Source of the DNA: Candidatus Saccharimonadota bacterium
GTDB lineage: Bacteria > Patescibacteriota > Saccharimonadia > Saccharimonadales > Saccharimonadaceae
DNA: 53,677 bases
Direction: 5' to 3'
NCBI GenBank assembly: GCA_009777625.1
Contig: WRLL01000005.1
Coordinates: forward strand, 1 to 53,677
Shown here: piece after piece, positions 42,041 to 48,992 of the stretch
Layout of the letters: each line of letters starts with the position of its first letter
How positions within the stretch are numbered: position 1 is the first letter of the stretch
Notes under the pieces: model-generated
The model's input: only the letters and a program-made list of their open reading frames with translations
What the model was told of the DNA's origin: nothing
The model's database searches: none
Made by a program: the position numbers and the translations under genes

Positions 42041-42979
42041 ATGGAAGTCGACCTAAATATTTTTTATACCAGCTTGCTGACAGTTGGAATAATTATTGCG
42101 GTGGGTTTCTTTGCCGGCAAACGCAAATTTATCGACGAACGCACCAACAAAATGCTGGTCAATTTGCTGTTGAACATTGCCTGGCCAGCGGCGCTGCTGG
42201 GCGCGTTCCCGGGCGAATTCAAACCGGAATTATTGCAAACTTTCTTATACGGTGCCGGCGGCGGAGTTGTAGTGTTGGGCGCGGCTATCATTGTGTCGCG
42301 GCTGCTGTTTCCGAAAAAGAAATTCACGAAGAACTATTTTGAATATCAGTTTGCTTTCATTTTTAACAACGCCAGTTTCCTCGGTTTTCCGCTGGTCAGC
42401 TCGATTTATGGCCAGGCCGGATTGGTGCCGTATGCTGGTTTTATTTTGGTTTTCAGTTTGGCTTTGTTTGGCTACGGCGTCATGCTCTTCCGGGAGAAAT
42501 TCAGTTGGCTCGAGGCTGCCAAGACTTTTCTGAACCCCAACGTCATCGCCGTGCTGGTGGGCTTGACGTTCTTTATCTTTAGTTACAAATTGCCGCTGCC
42601 GGTTGGCAATGCAGTCGGCTATATCGGCGCGATGATGACGCCGATGTCGCTGATCGTCATCGGTTACATGCTAAGTCAGGCTAAACTCGGCGCGATTTTC
42701 CGAAAGAAAGTTCTGGTGCTGACCTGTCTGGCGCAACTGACGTTGGGGCCGTTGATTACCTTTATTGTGCTGAAATTGATCGGTGCCCCGAGCGACGTCG
42801 TGCACATTTTGGTGTTGATTCAGGCTCTGCCGACAGCGACCAGCTTGGGCCTGTTTGCCGCGAAATATCGTGGCGATAATGCGCGCGAGAGCTCGGCATC
42901 GGAACTGGTCACTATCAGCACCATCATGTCGGCCGTAACTTTACCGATCGTTATGTGGGCGATGTTTAGTTTGCTATAA
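42041..42979 (+). CDS. AEC family (auxin efflux carrier-like) transporter
   Basis: 312 residues with about ten hydrophobic spans in two five-helix halves. The first half includes GFFAGKRKFIDERTNKMLVN and LLNIAWPAALLGAF. The second has TPMSLIVIGYMLSQAKLG and QALPTATSLGLFAAKY, matching the AEC/PIN-type crossover motifs (NIAWPA; ALPTA). Family members export small organic anions or carboxylates such as malate; the substrate here is unknown. A leaderless start is predicted. The stop codon TAA (42977-42979) lies inside the -10 box of the next gene. Confidence 0.88.
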   Translation: MEVDLNIFYTSLLTVGIIIAVGFFAGKRKFIDERTNKMLVNLLLNIAWPAALLGAFPGEFKPELLQTFLYGAGGGVVVLGAAIIVSRLLFPKKKFTKNYFEYQFAFIFNNASFLGFPLVSSIYGQAGLVPYAGFILVFSLALFGYGVMLFREKFSWLEAAKTFLNPNVIAVLVGLTFFIFSYKLPLPVGNAVGYIGAMMTPMSLIVIGYMLSQAKLGAIFRKKVLVLTCLAQLTLGPLITFIVLKLIGAPSDVVHILVLIQALPTATSLGLFAAKYRGDNARESSASELVTISTIMSAVTLPIVMWAMFSLL

Positions 42980-42980
42980 T
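42972..42980 (+). promoter_or_regulatory. extended -10 of the second P-type ATPase
   Basis: TGCTATAAT (hexamer 42975-42980) overlaps the AEC stop codon and lies seven bases before GTG 42988. It predicts a leaderless transcript. Confidence 0.6.
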
Positions 42981-42987
42981 AATAAGT

Positions 42988-45414
42988 GTGAAAAAGTTTA
43001 AGGGACTAACCTCAGATGAGGTCCGCGATCGAATCAAAAACGATCAAACTAACGACGTGCCTGACCGCTCGTCGCGCAGCGTTCGTCAGATTCTTTATGG
43101 CAACATTTTCACGCGGTTCAACGCACTGCTAGCGATACTGATGCTGGTTGTTATTCTGATCGAACACAGCCCGCGCAATGCCCTGTTTTTCTTTATTGCA
43201 GTTGTTAACAGCGGTATCGGCATCTTCCAGGAATTGCGCGCCAAGCGGGTTCTGGACAAGTTAGCTATTCTGGCTGCGCCGCTTGTTACTGTGATCAGAG
43301 ACGGCCGCAATCACGAAATCGCTGTCAAAGATGTAGTCCAAGACGACTTGATCCGGCTAAGACTTGGCGACCAGATTGTAGCTGACGGTGAAGTCCTTGA
43401 CAGTAGCGAACTAGAAATCGACGAAAGTCTGCTAACCGGCGAATCCGACCCCGTCGTAAAAGCCACCAGCGACCAAGTTCTCAGCGGCTCGATCGTCGTC
43501 GCCGGCAGCGGTGTCATGCGGGCCGACAAAGTTGGCGCCGAATCGTATTCGTCTAAACTGACCCTAGCGGCCAAAAAATTCCAGCGTGCTGCGTCCGAAT
43601 TATTGATCAGCACTAACCGCCTTTTGAAATGGATTTCGTGGATGCTACTGATTGTTGCGCCGATTTTAGTCGTCGGCCAGCTGCGCGTCGATGGCGGCGA
43701 TTGGCGCATGGCGATCATTCATTCGGTGGCGGCCATTGTTGGCATGATCCCAGAGGGGTTGGTGTTGTTGACCAGCGCGGCCTTTTTCTTGGCGGCGATT
43801 TATTTGGCTCGTCGAAAAGTTCTGGTTCAGCAGATGCCGTCCGTTGAAACTTTGGCGCGGGTTGATACATTATTATTGGATAAGACTGGCACACTGACAG
43901 AGGGCAACATTCGCTTTGAAGCAGTGATTTTAGAGGAAGGTTGTGATTCTGAAACTCCCGATTGTCATTCCGAGCTTGTCGAGGAATCTATGAACCACGG
44001 GCAAGATCCCTCGGCTGCGCTCGGGATGACAAATGACAATAGTATGATAAATCAAATCCTTTCCACCATCGCTCGCCGTGCCAAATCGCCAACCAATGAT
44101 GCCATCGCGTCGGCCTTGAAAAAAATAAAACCCACCGAATTCTCGCGGGAAATTCCGTTCAGCTCGGCTCGCAAATGGAGCGCCATCGAAATCGACAACA
44201 CCAAATTCATATTCGGCGCGCCCGAGGTTGTTTTGGCCGATCCGGCTTATCAAAAGTATCTAAAGAAAGTCAAGAAAATCGCCCGCGAAGGCAAGCGCGT
44301 GCTAGTCTTGGTCAAAGCAGACAAATGGCCCGAAGAAAAGAAGGCTTTTCCGAATTTGGCACCACTCGCGACTGTCGTCCTGAGCGAAAAGATCAGAAGC
44401 GACGCTGCCGAAACTTTGCAATTCTTCGCCAAACAAAATGTCGACATCAAAATCATTTCCGGTGATTCACCATTGACCGTCGCCGCTGTCGCAAAAGAAG
44501 TCGGCCTGCAAAATGTCAAAGAATTCGATGCCCGAAATCTGCCTAACGCCAAAAAAGCGCCAAAGAAATTCTCTAAAATCGTCAGAGAGCACAACGTCTT
44601 TGGTCGCGTCCAGCCCGAACAAAAACGCCAAATAGCCGCCGCCCTGCAAAAGCAAAAACACGTTGTCGCCATGACCGGCGATGGCGTCAATGACGCGCTG
44701 GCCCTGAAGAAAGCCGACCTCGGCATTGCCATGAACAGCGGCGCCAGCGCCACCAAGGCCGTCGCCGAGGTTGTATTATTAGACAACAAATTCTCGCACC
44801 TACCCAGCGTCCTGTCTGAAGGGCGCCGCGTCATCGCCAACATCGAACGCGTTGCTAATCTGTTCATTATTAAAAACGTTTACTCGCTAGTGCTGGCGTT
44901 GGGCGTCACAGTGCTGGGGTTGACTTATCCGTATTTGCCGATCCAGATGACGGTCATCAGCGCGCTGAGCATCGGCATCCCGGCCTTCTTTCTGGCGCTG
45001 GCGCCAAACCAGCAGATTTACCGCCCGGGCTTTTTGAAACGGGTTTTGCGATTCGCTATCCCTGTTGGAATCATCGCTGCTGTTGCCATGATGGCTAACT
45101 ACTACCTGATCCATCGCAGTGGTATGAGCAGTGCCGTGGCCGGCACCAGCGTGTCGATTACGTTGATGATGATCGCGTTAACAGTGTTGATTCTGTTTGC
45201 ACGGCCAGTGCGTGGCTGGAAGCTTGGTCTGATTTTGTCTTCGGGGCTGACTTTCGCGGCCTTTATATTAATACCCAGTTTGGCCGTTCAGTTTCGTTAC
45301 GAGCTGGATATTAGTACTTTACCGACGACATTTATCATCGGTGGAATTGGTATGTTGTTGGTGATTTTCGTTAAGCGAATCGATGACTGGCTGGCTTTGC
45401 GCGCGAAATCCTGA
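42988..45414 (+). CDS. cation-transporting P-type ATPase with repeat insertion
   Basis: 808 residues. Order: N-terminal DEVRDRIKNDQTNDVP, TM1-2, actuator with LTGES, TM4 motif IPEGL (VGMIPEGLVLLTSAAF), phosphorylation motif LLDKTGTLTEG, nucleotide-binding domain, hinge TGDGVNDALALKKADLG, and about six C-terminal spans. The IPEGL motif and the ending resemble CtpE-like Ca2+ pumps more than MgtA, but the ion is not certain. Between residues about 325 and 348 the frame contains a translated palindromic repeat (CHSELVEESMNHG, then PSAALGMT) just after the phosphorylation site. The start is GTG 42988. Confidence 0.88.
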   Translation: MKKFKGLTSDEVRDRIKNDQTNDVPDRSSRSVRQILYGNIFTRFNALLAILMLVVILIEHSPRNALFFFIAVVNSGIGIFQELRAKRVLDKLAILAAPLVTVIRDGRNHEIAVKDVVQDDLIRLRLGDQIVADGEVLDSSELEIDESLLTGESDPVVKATSDQVLSGSIVVAGSGVMRADKVGAESYSSKLTLAAKKFQRAASELLISTNRLLKWISWMLLIVAPILVVGQLRVDGGDWRMAIIHSVAAIVGMIPEGLVLLTSAAFFLAAIYLARRKVLVQQMPSVETLARVDTLLLDKTGTLTEGNIRFEAVILEEGCDSETPDCHSELVEESMNHGQDPSAALGMTNDNSMINQILSTIARRAKSPTNDAIASALKKIKPTEFSREIPFSSARKWSAIEIDNTKFIFGAPEVVLADPAYQKYLKKVKKIAREGKRVLVLVKADKWPEEKKAFPNLAPLATVVLSEKIRSDAAETLQFFAKQNVDIKIISGDSPLTVAAVAKEVGLQNVKEFDARNLPNAKKAPKKFSKIVREHNVFGRVQPEQKRQIAAALQKQKHVVAMTGDGVNDALALKKADLGIAMNSGASATKAVAEVVLLDNKFSHLPSVLSEGRRVIANIERVANLFIIKNVYSLVLALGVTVLGLTYPYLPIQMTVISALSIGIPAFFLALAPNQQIYRPGFLKRVLRFAIPVGIIAAVAMMANYYLIHRSGMSSAVAGTSVSITLMMIALTVLILFARPVRGWKLGLILSSGLTFAAFILIPSLAVQFRYELDISTLPTTFIIGGIGMLLVIFVKRIDDWLALRAKS
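43964..44030. repeat. palindromic repeat inserted in frame in the ATPase gene
   Basis: It begins GTCATTCCGAGC and ends GCTCGGGATGAC (11 of 12 inverted matches), with inner arms GAGGAATCT and AGATCCCTC. It leaves the reading frame open, adding about 23 residues at the start of the nucleotide-binding domain. It is related to 41755-41831. Confidence 0.75.
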
Positions 45415-45444
45415 CGTACCTGTGGAAAACTTCTGAAAAAAGTC

Positions 45445-45473
45445 TTGCATTGCGATTAAGCTTTTGCTATACT
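45445..45473 (+). promoter_or_regulatory. promoter of the third small WxL-like gene
   Basis: TTGCAT (45445-45450), a 17-base spacer and TATACT (45468-45473) preceded by TGC (extended -10). The leader is about 75 bases with a small CTCCA/TGGAG hairpin and AAAGGAAA before ATG 45555. Confidence 0.65.
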
Positions 45474-45554
45474 AACCCTGACCTCTCCATATAACAGTGG
45501 AGCAGGAATAAATAAATAACGGTGGGAATAAAGTAACCACAGAAAGGAAACAAT

Positions 45555-46187
45555 ATGAAGAAGCTTATCAAAGCGTTTGCCGCAGCCGGTACTGTGGCTA
45601 TGCTTGGTGTAGCGGTCGTACCGCTAACTGCTTTCGCTGCGACTAGCACAACGACGGTTCAGGTTCAACTGACAACCGAATGTGTAGTTGGCGCGGGAGG
45701 AGTGAACGCGGGCGCATCGGTGTTGACGATAAATACCATATCGGCAACGAATCCAGGTGCAGAAATCAGTAGCGCAAGCGGTGACTACATGGGCATCACC
45801 TGCAACAACTCGACTTGGACACTGACTGAGGAAATCAACCCGGGCGGTGGCCGAACGAATAATGACCTGGTTGGTGCATTAGCACCTACAAACACGGATG
45901 TATTCGGGCCGTGGACATCAGGTGCGACCCCGGCTGCCTTTGCAGCCAACACTTGGGGCATGAGATACACCGAGATCACACCTATGACAGGTAACGCTGT
46001 TACTGCAACAGCTTATCACGCAGTTCCATTTGTCGATGGTACTGTGGTGACTACGCCAAATACAATTGCAAATGGCGTAGCGGTGTCTGGCTATAATATC
46101 CAGCAAACATTTGGTGCCAACACAGATGGGTCACTGGCTGCCGATACCTACTCATCGCAGATTCTTTACACCTTGACTGGCGTATAG
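45555..46187 (+). CDS. small secreted WxL-like domain protein
   Basis: 210 residues. A signal peptide (about 1-28, AFA-ATS) precedes a beta-rich domain with two cysteines (TTECVVG and ITCNNS), then the shared landmarks NTWGMRYTE, YHAVPFVDG, FGANTDG and DTYSSQILYTLTGV. It opens cluster 3 and is followed by a WxLIP-like protein and a PxTG-type membrane protein, the same order as in cluster 2. Confidence 0.7.
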   Translation: MKKLIKAFAAAGTVAMLGVAVVPLTAFAATSTTTVQVQLTTECVVGAGGVNAGASVLTINTISATNPGAEISSASGDYMGITCNNSTWTLTEEINPGGGRTNNDLVGALAPTNTDVFGPWTSGATPAAFAANTWGMRYTEITPMTGNAVTATAYHAVPFVDGTVVTTPNTIANGVAVSGYNIQQTFGANTDGSLAADTYSSQILYTLTGV

Positions 46188-46196
46188 AGATTGCGT

Positions 46197-46235
46197 CTCA
46201 ACTCAGCGGCTTTTACCGGGGCCGCCGAGATTGAG
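46197..46235. other. long hairpin after the small WxL-like gene
   Basis: CTCAA/TTGAG, CTC/GAG and GCGGC/GCCGC arms stack into an interrupted stem around a TTTTACCGGGG loop. There is no T-run, so it is more likely an RNA-stabilising or attenuating hairpin than a strong terminator. Confidence 0.45.
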
Positions 46236-46247
46236 CCACAAAAAGGC

Positions 46248-46277
46248 TTGAAGAAACAATACTGGTTGTGGTAACAT
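46248..46277 (+). promoter_or_regulatory. promoter of the third WxLIP-like gene
   Basis: TTGAAG (46248-46253), an 18-base spacer and TAACAT (46272-46277) preceded by TGG (extended -10). GGAGGGG lies before ATG 46307. Confidence 0.55.
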
Positions 46278-46306
46278 ATAGGCAGTGTTAATTTATCGGA
46301 GGGGAC

Positions 46307-47317
46307 ATGAAGTATAAAAAATCGTTATTGTTGGTTGGCGTTGCGTTGTTCGGTTGCGTGGCATTGTTCAGCGCGGGGTCAGTTACAGCTAAAATCAACG
46401 AAAAGATAGTTGTAAACAATAGTATTGGCATAGCAGTTTCACCGATGCTGAGTGATCGAATGAACCTGGAGCCAGGTAGCGTAACCGAAGGCAAATTCCG
46501 CGTTCGTTATCCAGCTAGCGAAACTACAGAAGTTTTTGCTGAAATCGCTCCGTACGCAGCCGGCGAGGGTAACAACTACGAGACTGGAGTTTTCAGCAAA
46601 TCGTCAGTCTATACAAAAATGACTGATTGGGTAACGCTAGGGCTAGAAGACTGCACAATCAACAAGAAAGAAGCCGGCCGGATTTACTTCACTATGCGTC
46701 AGCAGGAAGAATGTTATGTTACTTATAAAATCGCCGTACCGAAGGACGCTGTTGGTGGCAGTCAGCACGTAGCGATCTTTGTTCAAACTATACCGAATAA
46801 GGAAGCCAAAGGCGACGGTGCAGTTATAAATGCGTATCGTATTGGTTATCTACTCAAGAACGATATAGATGGCCCAGGCGCCAAAGTCGAAGGCCACGTT
46901 GTCGAGACAAAGATTTCTGGTCCGCTAATGTTTGTGCCGCCGATCACCTCATCAGTCAAAATTGCAAACACCGGGAATCTGGATTTTGAAGCTGAACATA
47001 AAATGACCGTTAAAACTTTCTTTAGAAAAAAAGAAGTTTATAATTCGTCCAAAGATAACAAGGATAGTAACAAAGCGTTAGTCATGGCTGAAACCGAGCG
47101 CGTAATTTCCAATAAATGGAATGGTACGCCAGCTCTGGGCTTATTTAGAGTAACACAAGAAGCAACGGTCCTGGGTGAGACCACTACGCTAACTAAAACT
47201 GTGTTGGTCATCCCCATTGCCTTGATTGTTGCCATTATCGTCGCAATTCTACTATTCGTTCTGTGGATATATGTCAAAGTCAAAAAGAATAATAAAGTTA
47301 GAAAATCGAAAAAATAG
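46307..47317 (+). CDS. WxLIP/DUF916-like membrane protein
   Basis: 336 residues. A signal peptide (about 1-28, VTA-KI), a DUF916-like domain (about 40-165: GIAVSPMLSDRMNLEPGS, TEVFAEIAPYAA, TDWVTLG, VPKDAVGGSQHVAIFVQ), a second beta domain (about 190-290: VKIANTGNLDFEAEHKMTV), one membrane helix (about 298-322) and a basic tail. It is more divergent than the two paralogs upstream but has the same two-domain layout and anchor. It likely holds the 45555 protein, and perhaps the giant 48993 protein, at the surface. Confidence 0.72.
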   Translation: MKYKKSLLLVGVALFGCVALFSAGSVTAKINEKIVVNNSIGIAVSPMLSDRMNLEPGSVTEGKFRVRYPASETTEVFAEIAPYAAGEGNNYETGVFSKSSVYTKMTDWVTLGLEDCTINKKEAGRIYFTMRQQEECYVTYKIAVPKDAVGGSQHVAIFVQTIPNKEAKGDGAVINAYRIGYLLKNDIDGPGAKVEGHVVETKISGPLMFVPPITSSVKIANTGNLDFEAEHKMTVKTFFRKKEVYNSSKDNKDSNKALVMAETERVISNKWNGTPALGLFRVTQEATVLGETTTLTKTVLVIPIALIVAIIVAILLFVLWIYVKVKKNNKVRKSKK

Positions 47318-47346
47318 TTGACAAGCCAAATCGCTAATGATAAAAT
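47318..47346 (+). promoter_or_regulatory. promoter of the PxTG-type protein gene
   Basis: A perfect TTGACA (47318-47323), a 17-base spacer and TAAAAT (47341-47346) preceded by TGA (extended -10). It begins right after the previous stop codon. The leader of about 30 bases has no clear ribosome site. Confidence 0.7.
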
Positions 47347-47381
47347 GGGTGCGGAATAGTTAAATAACAAAGATCGATCAC

Positions 47382-48479
47382 ATGAAAAAGCGTAGAATCC
47401 AACTAACAAAGAAAGCTCAGTTCTGGGCAGCAGGCATAGCAGCTGTATTGCTGATAGTTGGTGCGATTGCTATCAAAGTTGGTATGACGCAGCGTGATCT
47501 GGGCGTTCTAGGTACAACAACTGTTAGCGTCACTATAACCTGTGACGGTCCTGTTTGCACCGACCTGGCCGACCAAGTTATTAACAATGGCGCACCAGTT
47601 GCACCCGACGCCAGCGGTGAATACAACGTTAATGATCCGAATGTTACGATAAATACTACCGTTAAAGGCGCCGAACAAATGATCGTAACGCTGACCAATA
47701 GCGCTTATCCGGCGCCGACTGGTTTGGAATTATTCAATCAGATATTTACTGCCAGCGATCCAGCTTTCGGTGCAATAGGAGAGTCATTTGAGATTTTGCC
47801 CCTCAATGGCTTAACCCCGTATCTGCAATTGGGACGCAATGTTTTTGATATTTATATCACCAGTTCAGTTAATCCGTCGCAGAACATCCATCGACAAATC
47901 ATTATCAACTATACCTTGCCCAGCCAGCCCGGACCCGACATTATTGACGCTAACCTGACTAACAAGAATGGCAGCAGTTTGCCTTTTGTGTCTGGTTCGA
48001 CGGACTATGTGGCTAACAGCAACGATTTGCCGCTAAATGTTAATCTGAATGCTAACGACATCAATCGTGTTCAACTGACAGTCACCGATAACGAGGGCAA
48101 CGTCAGCCTGATCTACGACGGGGCGCCATTAACAGCTGGACCATCAGGCTATGCAACCTATGGTATACCTGGGTTGAAAGTTGGTCGAAACGTCATAACT
48201 CTGACAGTAACAGGTCTGAACGGTGCAACTGAAACCATAGAGTGGGTTGTCTATTATTGGCCGACAGGAGTAGAACCGCCGAATACAGGTGTAATTCAAA
48301 TTGGTGATCTGACAATTGCAGTAAGTGATTTGATAATGAGCATAATGATCATCCTAGCATTCTTAATCATCGTGTGCATGGTGTTCTGGAAGAGGCGCCA
48401 TGATCGTAATGGCAAAGGCAAGAATCAAAGGTCTAAGAAAACCAAAAAACAGCGACGGATACAGATTAGATTTATATAA
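47382..48479 (+). CDS. PxTG-type single-pass surface protein (CscD-like?)
   Basis: 365 residues. An N-terminal basic patch and hydrophobic signal/anchor (about 14-32) precede three beta-sandwich-like segments (about 40-120, 125-195, 200-310, with VTVTGLNGATETIEWVVYY-type endings). A PPNTGV motif (about 318), about 15 residues of spacer, a membrane helix (about 335-355) and a very basic tail follow. This repeats the layout of 16124-16735 (PSTGF). Both are the last gene after a WxLIP-like gene, the position taken by small LPxTG proteins in csc clusters. Anchoring by sortase is possible, but no sortase is seen here. Confidence 0.65.
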   Translation: MKKRRIQLTKKAQFWAAGIAAVLLIVGAIAIKVGMTQRDLGVLGTTTVSVTITCDGPVCTDLADQVINNGAPVAPDASGEYNVNDPNVTINTTVKGAEQMIVTLTNSAYPAPTGLELFNQIFTASDPAFGAIGESFEILPLNGLTPYLQLGRNVFDIYITSSVNPSQNIHRQIIINYTLPSQPGPDIIDANLTNKNGSSLPFVSGSTDYVANSNDLPLNVNLNANDINRVQLTVTDNEGNVSLIYDGAPLTAGPSGYATYGIPGLKVGRNVITLTVTGLNGATETIEWVVYYWPTGVEPPNTGVIQIGDLTIAVSDLIMSIMIILAFLIIVCMVFWKRRHDRNGKGKNQRSKKTKKQRRIQIRFI

Positions 48480-48485
48480 GGGCCA

Positions 48486-48912
48486 GTGGTGGATGAACTT
48501 ATGCAAGTTAATGAACCCGTGGTCGAATACCGCAAGGGCTCGTACTTCGTGCCTGCAGGACGGATTCTTTGGCCACATGAAAGAAAATCTGCTGAGGCGT
48601 TAGCAGTAGCTGGATATAATTGAATTTATAGACGAAGTTGGCGATATATCGGTTCCAGATGTGATCATACAAGGCAAACGATTTGAGATGAAATCACCGA
48701 ATACTGATAAGACGAAGCAGATCGAAAAGAACCTGCAACGTGCTAGTAAGAAAGTTCCATATGTCATCATTGATTCTTGCCGTATTAAGAAATTACCAGA
48801 TTCAAAAATTCAGAAGTTCCTAATTGAACGGTTTAAAGCACAGAAGTCAATCAAAGAGTTGTGGTATATCAACCGCAAGCGAGAAGTTGTTGACATTTCA
48901 AAGCCGATCTGA
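48486..48912 (+). pseudogene. frameshifted CdiA-CT-like tRNA-nuclease gene
   Basis: The 3' part encodes VPDVIIQGKRFEMKSP, then IEKNLQRASK, VIIDSCRIKKL and ELWYINRKREVVDI. This pattern matches the PD-(D/E)xK-type CdiA C-terminal tRNase domain (Asp, then Glu-x-Lys, then a Lys/Arg-rich half). The 5' part in another frame (from GTG 48486 or ATG 48501) encodes VVEYRKGSYFVPAGRILWPH and SAEALAVAGYN, and ends at TGA near 48621. A single base lost near TATAATT would restore a GY-I-EFIDEVGD join. It sits just after the cluster 3 membrane protein. It may be a decayed toxin, a phase-off copy or a sequencing error. Confidence 0.6.
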
Positions 48913-48934
48913 TATATTAATGGTACCGAAATAC

Positions 48935-48975
48935 TCGCACGAAAGAGATCTTCCTACCGCGAGCGTTTCTTTCTT
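48935..48975. terminator. possible terminator between convergent units
   Basis: CTCGC pairs with GCGAG across a loop containing AGAGATCTTC, followed by TTTCTTTCTTT on the plus strand. It lies between the nuclease remnant and the convergent giant gene. Confidence 0.4.
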
Positions 48976-48992
48976 TATGCAGTAAATTACTA

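Noticed and set aside
14403-45414. UGA recoding, as in some CPR lineages
   Set aside because: Several complete genes end at UGA at the expected C-terminus and no internal UGA is needed to keep conserved motifs.
48400-48603. A 67-codon frame spanning the end of the PxTG gene
   Set aside because: It overlaps the real gene in another frame and shows no family-like sequence; the nuclease-like frames explain the region better.
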